The notes beneath the pieces are model-generated. The model did no database searches and was not told the DNA's origin. It saw only the letters and a program-made list of their open reading frames with translations. Of a stretch of DNA of 64,000 nucleotides, positions 38,200 to 45,355 are shown one piece after another. Each line of letters begins with the position of its first letter. Within the stretch, counting starts at the first letter, position 1. Source of the stretch: Actinomycetota bacterium (GTDB lineage Bacteria; Actinomycetota; Acidimicrobiia; Acidimicrobiales; Ilumatobacteraceae); assembly GCA_963169665.1 (NCBI GenBank), contig CAUJET010000039.1:1-64000 (forward strand), given 5' to 3'. Position numbers and translations under genes: made by a program.

Positions 38200-39582
38200 A
38201 TGAGGGATACGGTCGGCGGCGTGGATTCGGTGGTGCTGCGCGAGCTCGTCGACGTCGTCGGCCCAGCGCACGTCCTCACCGATCGCGACGTGGTGGCCTC
38301 GCACGAGGTCGACTGGACCGGGCGGTTCCGCGGCTCGACGTCCGCGGTGGTTCGTCCCGCCGACACCGCCGAGGTGGCGGGTGTGCTCGACGTGTGCCGG
38401 CGTCACGGCCTCCCCGTCGTGCCCCAGGGCGGCAACACCGGCATGGTGGGCGGCGGGGTGCCGCTCGCCGGTGAACTCGTGCTCGACCTCCGCCGCCTCG
38501 ACCACGTGGGCGAGGTCGACGTGGCCGCGAAGCAGATCACGGTCGGCGCCGGGGCGACCGTCGAGGCGGTGCAGCGAGCCGCAGCGGCGGCAGGGCTGCG
38601 ATACGCCGTCGACTTCGGTGCGCGGGGGACCGCGACGATCGGCGGTTCGATCGCCACCAACGCCGGCGGCATCAACGTGCTGCGCTACGGCGGCACCCGC
38701 GAACAGCTGCTCGGCGTCGAGGCGGTGCTGGGCACCGGTGAGGTCATCAGCCGACTGTCGGGCCTCGTGAAGGACAACACCGGCTATCACCTGGCCGGGC
38801 TCCTGTGCGGCAGTGAGGGCACGCTCGGCGTCGTCACCGCAGCGCGTCTGCGGCTCGTGCCGTCGCACCGGCACACGGTCACCGCGTTGGTCGCGTTCGA
38901 GTCGGTCGCCACCGCCATCGAGGCCGTGTCGGGCTGGCGGTCGTCGCTCGACGTGCTCGACGCGGCCGAGATCGTGCTCCACGACGGTGTCGCGCTCGTG
39001 GCGTCGGCGTTCGGCTACTCGCTGCCCTTCGAGCAGCCGTGTGCCGCGCACGTGCTCGTCGAGGTGAGCGCGCACAGCGATCCCACCGATCTGCTCGCGC
39101 AGGCCGTTGCAGATGCAACGGGTGTGGTCGACGTCGCCGTCGCTCACGACGCCGCACGGCGCGCCGTGCTGTGGCGCTACCGGGAGGAGCACACCGCGGC
39201 GATCAACACCGTCGGCGTGCCGCACAAGTTCGACGTGACCGTGCCGATCGCCGGGCTCGCCGAGTTCATGGCCACCGTGCCCCAGGTGGTCCGTTCCGTC
39301 GAACCCGATGCGGTCACCTGGCAGTTCGGTCACGTGGGCGACGGCAACATCCACGTGAACGTCACCGGGGCGGCGCCCGACGCCGAGGCGCTCGACGAGC
39401 AGGTGTACCGATACGTGGTGGCGTGCGGGGGCAGCATCAGCGCCGAGCACGGCATCGGCACGGCCAAGGCCAAGTGGCTGCCGATGAACCGATCGGCCGG
39501 CGAGCTCGCCACCATGCGGGCGATCAAGCGGGCGCTCGACCCCGTCGGGATCATGAACCCGGGCGTGCTCTTGGCCCGTTGA
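38200..39582 (+). CDS. FAD-linked D-2-hydroxyacid dehydrogenase (GlcD/D2HGDH-like)
   Basis: 460 residues. The PCMH-type FAD domain has VVPQGGNTGMVGGGVP and GTATIGGSIATNAGG. The C-terminal domain has the metal and substrate motif WQFGHVGDGNIHVNV and SAEHGIGTAKAKWLP. It oxidises a D-2-hydroxyacid such as D-lactate, glycolate or D-2-hydroxyglutarate and passes electrons to a carrier. There is no adjacent GlcE or GlcF, so it is of the single-subunit kind. Confidence 0.9.
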   Translation: MRDTVGGVDSVVLRELVDVVGPAHVLTDRDVVASHEVDWTGRFRGSTSAVVRPADTAEVAGVLDVCRRHGLPVVPQGGNTGMVGGGVPLAGELVLDLRRLDHVGEVDVAAKQITVGAGATVEAVQRAAAAAGLRYAVDFGARGTATIGGSIATNAGGINVLRYGGTREQLLGVEAVLGTGEVISRLSGLVKDNTGYHLAGLLCGSEGTLGVVTAARLRLVPSHRHTVTALVAFESVATAIEAVSGWRSSLDVLDAAEIVLHDGVALVASAFGYSLPFEQPCAAHVLVEVSAHSDPTDLLAQAVADATGVVDVAVAHDAARRAVLWRYREEHTAAINTVGVPHKFDVTVPIAGLAEFMATVPQVVRSVEPDAVTWQFGHVGDGNIHVNVTGAAPDAEALDEQVYRYVVACGGSISAEHGIGTAKAKWLPMNRSAGELATMRAIKRALDPVGIMNPGVLLAR

Positions 39583-39641
39583 GATGCACCCGTCGAGATG
39601 CGCGGTGATCGAGCGCACGGCGATCGAGCCCACAGGGATGT

Positions 39642-40139
39642 TCAGACGATGAACGCCGCCAGCTTGTCGAGCGTCTGACCGCCGAGCTCGACCGCGCCGA
39701 AGCCGATGCCGGCGAGTCGCTGCTCGACGGTCGGGTGCAGCTGGCGCAGGCTCAGCACCGTCTTGCCGTCCTGCTGGGAGTCGAACGTGAGGGTGACGCG
39801 GAAACGCCCGGGGTCGTCGTCGACATCGGATCCGTGGTCGAACACGATCCGTGTGTCCTGCACGATCTCGAGGAACTCGATCCGGCTCGGCCAGGACTCG
39901 CCCGCCGGGCCGAACATGTCGAACCGCCAGCGACCGCCGACGCGCGCCTCGAACTCGTGGGTGGTGCACCCGTAGCCGTGGGGGCCGAACCACTCGCCGA
40001 TGGTCGGTGACGTGAACGCGGCGAAGACTCGCTCACGCGGTGCCGCGATGACGCGGGTGAGCACGATCTCCCGGTCGAGCGACCACGTGTCGAGGGGGGA
40101 GCCGGCGGGAGAGGCGCTGGCGTCGATGGGCATGGTCAT
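39642..40139 (-). CDS. AHSA1/START-like SRPBCC-domain protein
   Basis: 165 residues from the ATG at 40139. The helix-grip fold is supported by IVLTRVIAAPRERVFAAFTSPTIGEWFGP and the later GRFRVTLTFDSQQDGKTVLSLRQLHP, the pattern of Activator-of-Hsp90-homologue-like proteins in bacteria. These bind small hydrophobic ligands; the role is unknown. It overlaps the ArsR stop by four bases (ATGA) and forms the common ArsR-SRPBCC pair. Confidence 0.85.
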   Translation of the reverse strand: MTMPIDASASPAGSPLDTWSLDREIVLTRVIAAPRERVFAAFTSPTIGEWFGPHGYGCTTHEFEARVGGRWRFDMFGPAGESWPSRIEFLEIVQDTRIVFDHGSDVDDDPGRFRVTLTFDSQQDGKTVLSLRQLHPTVEQRLAGIGFGAVELGGQTLDKLAAFIV

Positions 40140-40558
40140 GACGGGGATCCCTTCGGGGGGTGGACGGTGGTCTGGTCGGCAGGGCGGCCGGAGGTGCCGT
40201 CGGCCGATGGGGTGACGGCGAGGAACTGCTCGAGGCGGTCGAGGCGCTGCTCCCACGCGGCGCGGGTGTGTACGACGTAGCGGCCCATGGCGTCGAGCGC
40301 GTCGAGACGCAGGCGGCACGGCCGGCGCTGGGCGTCGCGGCCGCGGCTGATGAGGCCGGCCTGCTCGAGCACCTTCAGGTGCCGGCTGATCGCCGGCAGG
40401 CTGATCTCGAACGGGGCGGCGAGCTGGTTGACGTTGCACTCGCCCTCGGCGAGGCGGCTGACGATGGCTCGTCGGGTCGGATCGGCGAGCGCGGCGAACG
40501 CACGGTCGAGGTCGATCTCGTGCGGGTCGTTGCGTTCCAGCACACCGATGTCGGTCAT
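40136..40558 (-). CDS. ArsR-family transcriptional regulator
   Basis: 140 residues from the ATG at 40558 with an AAGGAACG ribosome site. The winged HTH is FAALADPTRRAIVSRLAEGE then VNQLAAPFEISLPAISRHLKVLEQAGLI. No metal-binding Cys motif (ELCVCDL) is present, so it does not sense arsenic-type metals. It represses itself and the AHSA1-like protein in most such pairs. An inverted repeat lies in its promoter at 40596. Confidence 0.9.
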   Translation of the reverse strand: MTDIGVLERNDPHEIDLDRAFAALADPTRRAIVSRLAEGECNVNQLAAPFEISLPAISRHLKVLEQAGLISRGRDAQRRPCRLRLDALDAMGRYVVHTRAAWEQRLDRLEQFLAVTPSADGTSGRPADQTTVHPPKGSPS

Positions 40559-40595
40559 CGTCGTTCCTTCCCGGTCGCCAGGCATCACCTCATGA

Positions 40596-40611
40596 TTAAC
40601 CATGACGTTAA
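40596..40611. promoter_or_regulatory. Candidate ArsR operator (TTAAC-N6-GTTAA)
   Basis: TTAAC and GTTAA form a perfect dyad around CATGAC. It is one of the few AT-rich spots in the region and lies 38 bases before the ArsR start. Confidence 0.6.
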
Positions 40612-40661
40612 ATACGAACCGACCGTCTGTCAAGCAGATCGTCGCCGCCACGGGCGATGCA

Positions 40662-40667
40662 TAGAGT
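40662..40667 (+). promoter_or_regulatory. Leaderless promoter -10 box (TAGAGT)
   Basis: TAGAGT is followed after seven bases by the ATG at 40675. It decides for this start over the in-frame ATG at 40657, which lies upstream of the box. Confidence 0.6.
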
Positions 40668-40674
40668 CCGGTCG

Positions 40675-41667
40675 ATGGAGAGCGTCTCGAAGACGAGGGT
40701 GACGCCGGCACAGGCCGGGGCGATCGTGCGGGACGCGCTCGGTGGAGATCGGACCCTCGTCGAGCTCGTCGAGTTCACCGACGGGTGGTTCAACGCGGTG
40801 TACCTCGCCGTCGTCGACGACGGCCGTCGCCTCGTGCTGAAGGTGGCGCCGCCGCCGGGCGTGGCGGTGCTCGGGTACGAGCGCGACCTCCTCCACGCCG
40901 AGATCGACGCCCTCCGTCTCGTGCGGGCCCACACGTCGGTCGCGGTGCCCGAGGTCGTGTGGGTCGACGAGGCGCAGCGCCTGCCCAGTCCGTCGATGCT
41001 CACCACGTTCGTCGAGGGGCGGACGCTCCACCACGTGACGGGCGAGCTCGACACGTCGGCGGTGGACGTGATCGACCGCCAGATCGGCACCCGGCTCCGG
41101 GACATCCACGGGATCACCGCGCCGGCGTTCGGGCTGCTGGCCACGTCCATGCCGCGACACGACCGGTGGAGCGCGGCGTGCGGCGAGCTGTTCGAGATGC
41201 TGCTTCGCGACGGTGACGCGCGAGATGTGTCCCTGCCCATCGACGCCGATGCCGTCCGCGCGGTCGTCGCCGCGTCGCGTGTCCAGCTCGACGAGGTCAC
41301 CGTGCCCCGCCTGGTGCTCTGGGACCTCTGGGCCGGCAACGTGATGGTCGACCCGACGGCGCCTGCGGTCACCGGGTTCTTCGACCTCGAGCGCGCGCTG
41401 TGGGGCGATCCGTTGATGGAGGTGCAGTTCGCGCCGCCCGGCCCGACCCCGGCGTTCGCCGCAGGGTATGCCTCGACGAGAGACGTCGCCGACCCGCTCG
41501 GGACGCCCGCGGCCCACCACCGGCGGGCGCTGTACACCCTGTACCTCCACCTCGTGATGGGCATCGAAGGCGCGTACCGTCACTATCCGACCGACCCGCT
41601 GGGGGAGTGGGCCCGGTCGCAGTTGGTCGACGACCTCGAGCGGTGCCGCGCCGGCCTCGACGACTGA
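40675..41667 (+). CDS. APH-fold (phosphotransferase family) kinase
   Basis: 330 residues. The ATP Lys is in RLVLKVAPP, the catalytic loop is LVLWDLWAGNVMVD (Asp and Asn kept, the usual His-Gly replaced by Leu-Trp), and the metal Asp is in GFFDLERALWGDP. The fold covers aminoglycoside, choline, homoserine and hydroxyacyl kinases. Nothing points to drug resistance. The start comes from the leaderless box at 40662. The substrate is unknown. Confidence 0.82.
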   Translation: MESVSKTRVTPAQAGAIVRDALGGDRTLVELVEFTDGWFNAVYLAVVDDGRRLVLKVAPPPGVAVLGYERDLLHAEIDALRLVRAHTSVAVPEVVWVDEAQRLPSPSMLTTFVEGRTLHHVTGELDTSAVDVIDRQIGTRLRDIHGITAPAFGLLATSMPRHDRWSAACGELFEMLLRDGDARDVSLPIDADAVRAVVAASRVQLDEVTVPRLVLWDLWAGNVMVDPTAPAVTGFFDLERALWGDPLMEVQFAPPGPTPAFAAGYASTRDVADPLGTPAAHHRRALYTLYLHLVMGIEGAYRHYPTDPLGEWARSQLVDDLERCRAGLDD

Positions 41668-41669
41668 TC

Positions 41670-41675
41670 TACCGT
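41670..41675 (+). promoter_or_regulatory. Leaderless promoter -10 box (TACCGT)
   Basis: TACCGT is followed after eight bases by the GTG at 41684. It supports the small CxxC protein as a real gene. Confidence 0.5.
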
Positions 41676-41683
41676 GGCACGCC

Positions 41684-41860
41684 GTGACCGACCCGACCCG
41701 TGCGCCGCAGCCTGCCACGACCACGACCACGCCACGGTCGGCCCGTGACGAGTCGTGCATGTCGTGCGGGTCGCCGCAGGCCAGGTCGTGGAGCACGCCC
41801 GACGGCCCGGCCCGGCTCTGTCCGCCGTGCGCCGCCCTGCACGGCGTCGGCTGTCCCTGA
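41684..41860 (+). CDS. Small CxxC zinc-ribbon-like protein (58 residues)
   Basis: 58 residues from a GTG, too short for most gene finders. After a Thr/Pro-rich start, residues 24-58 read ESCMSCGSPQ, then LCPPCAALHGVGCP: two CxxC knuckles about 18 residues apart plus a final Cys and a His, as in a one-domain zinc ribbon. A leaderless box lies upstream and the frame ends 100 bases before the dioxygenase. Function unknown. Confidence 0.55.
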   Translation: MTDPTRAPQPATTTTTPRSARDESCMSCGSPQARSWSTPDGPARLCPPCAALHGVGCP

Positions 41861-41947
41861 GCCGTCGTCCCGCGTGGCCCCGTCGACCCCTGTCGGCCTG
41901 TCGCGCCGGTGCGCGACAGGACCACGTGCTGGTGGCCGTCGGAGGTC

Positions 41948-41953
41948 TACGCT
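41948..41953 (+). promoter_or_regulatory. Leaderless promoter -10 box (TACGCT)
   Basis: TACGCT is followed after seven bases by the GTG at 41961. It fixes the start of the dioxygenase within a much longer open frame. Confidence 0.55.
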
Positions 41954-41960
41954 CAGCGGC

Positions 41961-43106
41961 GTGAGCGCCGTGAGCTTCTCGATCGATTCGTCAGGAGGGG
42001 CCCCGCTGCTCCTCGTCACCGTGGATGGAGCGTCGCAACCGCTCCCCGCGCTGTGGTTGCGTGAACAGAGCCGCGACGCGTCGCAGCTCGACCTGGTGAG
42101 CGACCAGCGCCTGTTCGACCCGCACCTGCTCCCGCTCGACCTGACGATCACGGATGCCACCGTCGACGCATCGAACGACGCCACGACGGTGTGGGCCCGC
42201 TTCAGCGACGGCCACGAGGAGCGCTTCGCCGCCGATGAGCTGGCGATCGCGCTCGATCCCGACGACGGCTGCCCCGATCCCATCGCCTGGCGGTCCGATC
42301 TCGGCACGCCGCCCCGACACGACTGGCGGCGGCTCGAAGACCCCGCGGGACTCGAAGCGGCGCTGCACGACTTTCTCGCCTACGGCACCATCGTCGTGTA
42401 CGACTCGCCGACGACCGAGTTGACCGTGCTCGACATCGCCACCCGCTTCGGGTACGTCCGCGAGACGAACTTCGGGCGCTTCTTCGATGTGCGCTCGGTA
42501 CCGAAGGCCAACGATCTCGCCTACAGCCCGGTGCCGCTCGGCCCGCACACCGACAACCCGTACCGGGTGCCCACCCCGGGCATCCAGCTGCTGCACTGCC
42601 TGGTGAACGAGACCAGCGGTGGGCTCAGCACGCTCGTCGATGCGATCGCGGTCACCGACCAGTTGCGCACCGAGGACCCCGAGGGCCTCGACCTGCTGAT
42701 CGACACCGTCGTGCGGTTCCACTTCCGCGACGACGACACCGCGCTCGACTCGCACCGGCCGATCGTCGACGTCGACCACAAGCGGCGCGTCACCGGGCTC
42801 CACTACAGCCCTCGTCTCGACCACCTGCCGCTGATGTCGGTCGAGCAGACCCAGGCCTTCCACCGGGCGCGACGGCGTCTCGCCGAACTGCTCGCCGATC
42901 CGGCGTTCGAGATCCGCTTCCTGCTGAACGCCGGCGAAGCCGTGGTGTTCTCGAACGATCGTGTGTTGCACGGTCGCACCGGCTTCGACCCGCAGGAGGG
43001 TATGCGCCACCTGCAGGGTTGCTACATCGACCACGACGCGCCGCGCAGCCGCTACCGCGTGCTGCGGCGCAACCTCACCCGCTCGTTCGCGAGCCTGGCC
43101 CCGTAG
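41961..43106 (+). CDS. TauD-type dioxygenase, gamma-butyrobetaine hydroxylase-like (TmpA-like)
   Basis: 381 residues from the GTG at 41961. The N-terminal domain (VSFSIDSSGG, LPALWLREQSRDASQ) matches the small GBBH N-terminal domain. The TauD/TfdA domain has the Fe ligands His-x-Asp in LGPHTDNPYR and the distal His in NDRVLHGRTGFD, with Arg for 2-oxoglutarate near the C-terminus. Known relatives hydroxylate gamma-butyrobetaine, trimethyllysine or 2-trimethylaminoethylphosphonate (TmpA). An HD oxygenase follows 72 bases later, the order of tmpA-tmpB, so TmpA is the best guess. Confidence 0.78.
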   Translation: MSAVSFSIDSSGGAPLLLVTVDGASQPLPALWLREQSRDASQLDLVSDQRLFDPHLLPLDLTITDATVDASNDATTVWARFSDGHEERFAADELAIALDPDDGCPDPIAWRSDLGTPPRHDWRRLEDPAGLEAALHDFLAYGTIVVYDSPTTELTVLDIATRFGYVRETNFGRFFDVRSVPKANDLAYSPVPLGPHTDNPYRVPTPGIQLLHCLVNETSGGLSTLVDAIAVTDQLRTEDPEGLDLLIDTVVRFHFRDDDTALDSHRPIVDVDHKRRVTGLHYSPRLDHLPLMSVEQTQAFHRARRRLAELLADPAFEIRFLLNAGEAVVFSNDRVLHGRTGFDPQEGMRHLQGCYIDHDAPRSRYRVLRRNLTRSFASLAP

Positions 43107-43125
43107 CCCTCGCAGGCATCGCCCG

Positions 43126-43160
43126 CACCAGCCAGCAGCACCAGCCAGCAGCACCAGCCA
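43126..43160 (+). repeat. 13-bp tandem repeat (CACCAGCCAGCAG)
   Basis: Two full units and a nine-base third unit fill the gap between the dioxygenase and the HD oxygenase, ending 18 bases before the latter's ATG. Slippage here would alter intergenic length only. Confidence 0.75.
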
Positions 43161-43178
43161 CACGAACAGGACCGACCG

Positions 43179-43754
43179 ATGAGCACCACCCAGGTCGCCT
43201 TCACCCAGATGAAGGACGGCACCAAGGACGAGTACGAGTACCTCCACGGGCTCGAGGCGCAGTACATCGCACGCACGCCCGACCGGATCATCGAGAGCCT
43301 CCGTCGCCTCGGCGGTGGCCTCGAGGGCTACCAGGTCAGCAGGTACGAGCACTCGCTGCAGAGTGCCACGCGGGCGGAGGCCGACGGCGCCGACATCGAG
43401 ATGATCGTGGCCGCGCTCGTGCACGACATCGGTGACGAGCTCGCGCCGGAGAACCACTCGCAGCTGGCCGCCGCGATCATCCGGCCGTACGTGCGGGCCG
43501 AGGTCACATGGGTCGTCAACATGCACGGCATCTTCCAGCAGCTCTACTACGGCCACCACCTGGGCATCGATCCGAATGCGCGAGACGCCTACCGCGATCA
43601 CCCGTGGTTCGACAGCTGCGCCACGTTCTGCGAGCGGTGGGACCAGGCGGCATTCGATCCGACGTATCCGACGAAGCCGATCGAGCACTTCGAACCGATG
43701 TTGCGCGAGGTGTTCTCGCGACGCCCGTTCGACCCGGCCGTCACCGGGGAATGA
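43179..43754 (+). CDS. HD-domain mixed-valent di-iron oxygenase (TmpB/PhnZ-like)
   Basis: 191 residues, the length typical of phosphonate HD oxygenases. Metal ligands in order: His in SRYEHSLQSAT, His-Asp in LVHDIGDEL, His in PENHSQLAA, His in NMHGIFQQLYYGHH, Asp in WDQAAFD. PhnZ and TmpB cleave a 1-hydroxyalkylphosphonate to phosphate and a carboxylate; TmpB yields glycine betaine. The neighbour upstream is a TmpA-like dioxygenase and the neighbour downstream uses betaine, which fits TmpB. AGGA lies seven bases before the ATG. Confidence 0.8.
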   Translation: MSTTQVAFTQMKDGTKDEYEYLHGLEAQYIARTPDRIIESLRRLGGGLEGYQVSRYEHSLQSATRAEADGADIEMIVAALVHDIGDELAPENHSQLAAAIIRPYVRAEVTWVVNMHGIFQQLYYGHHLGIDPNARDAYRDHPWFDSCATFCERWDQAAFDPTYPTKPIEHFEPMLREVFSRRPFDPAVTGE

Positions 43755-43781
43755 TCACGGGTGAGTGATCGGCTGCAGCAC

Positions 43782-43787
43782 TAGCCT
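43782..43787 (+). promoter_or_regulatory. Candidate -10 box (TAGCCT)
   Basis: TAGCCT lies 37 bases before the ATG at 43825, giving a short leader with GGGAG as ribosome site. The methyltransferase could thus be transcribed on its own. Confidence 0.35.
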
Positions 43788-43824
43788 GACCTCCCGTTCC
43801 GACCCTCCCGGGAGACCCAAGCCG

Positions 43825-44829
43825 ATGCGGACCACGCTCGCCGAATTGCTCGCCACCAACGACGTCGTCCTCGCCGACGGCGCCACGGGTACCAACTTCT
43901 TCCAGCGGGGCCTCATGTCGGGCCACGCGCCCGAGCTGTGGAACCACGAGCACCCCGAGCACGTCCGGTGGCTGCACCAGCAGTTCGTCGACGCCGGTGC
44001 CGACATCATCCTCACGAACTCCTTCGGTGGCACCGCCCAACGGCTCAAGCTCCACCATGCTCAGGATCGCGTCGTCGAGATCAACCGTCGCGCCGCGGAA
44101 CTCGCCCGTGAGATCGCCGATGCGGCCGATCGCCCGGTCGTGGTCGCTGGCTCGGTCGGTCCCACGGGGGAGCTGTTCGAGCCGCTCGGCGCCCTCACCG
44201 AGGACGTCGCGATCGCCAGCTTCCGCGAGCAGATCCGTGGTCTGAAGGACGGCGGCGTCGACGTCGTCTGGATCGAGACCATGTCGTCGGTCGAGGAGGT
44301 GCGTGCCGCGTCGAAGGCGGCGATCGCCGAGGGCATGCCGTACACGGCGACCTGCTCGTTCGACACCGCCGGCCGCACGATGATGGGCGTCATGCCCGAC
44401 GCGCTCGTGCGTGCGTTCGATGGCCTCGAGGTCGCACCGCTGGCCTTCGGCGCCAACTGCGGCGTCGGCGCCAGCGACATCCTCGTGACCGTGTTGTCGA
44501 TGTGCTCCGGCGAGCACACCGCGGTGATCTCGAAGGGGAACTGCGGCATCCCGCAGTTCCAGGGCACCGAGATCGTCTACTCGGGCACCCCCGAGCTGAT
44601 GGCCACCTATGCCCAGATGGCCGCCGACGCCGGCGCACGGATCATCGGTGGGTGCTGTGGCACGTCGCCCGAACACCTCGCATCGATGCGCCGGGCGCTC
44701 GACGCGCGCGTGGCCGCCCCTGCACCGACGATCGAGGAGATCGTCGAGCGCATCGGGCCGCTCACCAACTCGGCGCCCACCGCGAACGTCGAGGGCGATC
44801 GCGGCCGCCGCCGCAGCCGCCGCGACTGA
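43825..44829 (+). CDS. Betaine-homocysteine S-methyltransferase-like protein
   Basis: 334 residues from the ATG at 43825. The homocysteine methyltransferase barrel has LADGATGTNFFQRGL, the zinc ligands Cys in FGANCGVGASD and Cys-Cys in IIGGCCGTSPEH. It lacks the cobalamin and folate modules of MetH. Sequence features (APELWNHEHPEHV, NSFGGTAQRLKLHHAQDRV) match single-domain proteins annotated as betaine-homocysteine methyltransferase. It would turn glycine betaine and homocysteine into dimethylglycine and methionine, consuming the predicted TmpB product. A Pro/Thr and then Arg-rich tail follows the barrel. Confidence 0.82.
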   Translation: MRTTLAELLATNDVVLADGATGTNFFQRGLMSGHAPELWNHEHPEHVRWLHQQFVDAGADIILTNSFGGTAQRLKLHHAQDRVVEINRRAAELAREIADAADRPVVVAGSVGPTGELFEPLGALTEDVAIASFREQIRGLKDGGVDVVWIETMSSVEEVRAASKAAIAEGMPYTATCSFDTAGRTMMGVMPDALVRAFDGLEVAPLAFGANCGVGASDILVTVLSMCSGEHTAVISKGNCGIPQFQGTEIVYSGTPELMATYAQMAADAGARIIGGCCGTSPEHLASMRRALDARVAAPAPTIEEIVERIGPLTNSAPTANVEGDRGRRRSRRD

Positions 44830-44879
44830 ACGTCATCTGCGCCGGACGATCTCGGGGGAACGCTGCGCCGTCGCGCGCG

Positions 44880-44885
44880 TAGCGT
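44880..44885 (+). promoter_or_regulatory. Leaderless promoter -10 box of arfB (TAGCGT)
   Basis: TAGCGT is followed after seven bases by the GTG at 44893. The in-frame GTG at 44884 lies inside the box and was rejected. Confidence 0.55.
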
Positions 44886-44892
44886 GGCGATC

Positions 44893-45312
44893 GTGAACGC
44901 CATCGGCCCCGACGACCACACGACCGCACGCGGCCTCGTCGTCCCCGAGACGTCGCTCTCGTGGCGGTTCATGCGCTCGTCCGCGCCCGGTGGGCAGCAC
45001 GTGAACACCTCGAGCACCCAGGTCGAGCTGCGCTGCGACCTGACCCAGGTGCGCGGCCGTGAGGCCGACGTGGCACGGGTCCGCGAGCGTCTCGGCGACG
45101 AGGTGCGGTTGCGATCATCGGAGCACCGCTCGCAGGTACGCAACCGTGCCGACGCACTGCAGCGGCTGCTGGAGCGGATCGACACCGCATCCATCGGCGA
45201 GGTGCCGCGCCGGAAGACCAAGCCGTCGCGCTCGGCCGTGCGGGCTCGGCTGTCGGACAAGAAGCAACACGCCGAACGCAAGTCGTCACGGCGCTGGCGG
45301 CCCGACGACTGA
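44893..45312 (+). CDS. arfB: Ribosome-rescue peptidyl-tRNA hydrolase ArfB (YaeJ/ICT1-like)
   Basis: 139 residues. The catalytic GGQ is in SSAPGGQHVNTSSTQVEL, and the protein ends in the Lys/Arg-rich tail KTKPSRSAVRARLSDKKQH... that enters the empty mRNA channel. It hydrolyses peptidyl-tRNA on ribosomes stalled without a stop codon. It lacks the codon-recognition domains of RF1 and RF2, which fixes the assignment. Confidence 0.93.
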   Translation: MNAIGPDDHTTARGLVVPETSLSWRFMRSSAPGGQHVNTSSTQVELRCDLTQVRGREADVARVRERLGDEVRLRSSEHRSQVRNRADALQRLLERIDTASIGEVPRRKTKPSRSAVRARLSDKKQHAERKSSRRWRPDD

Positions 45313-45355
45313 CCTGGTGGCCCGGCAGTCGGGTCGGTTCAGGTCTCGCGTGCGA

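Noticed and set aside
40675..41667. Aminoglycoside resistance kinase
   Set aside because: Only the general APH fold is seen and the catalytic loop is atypical; nothing in the context points to antibiotics.
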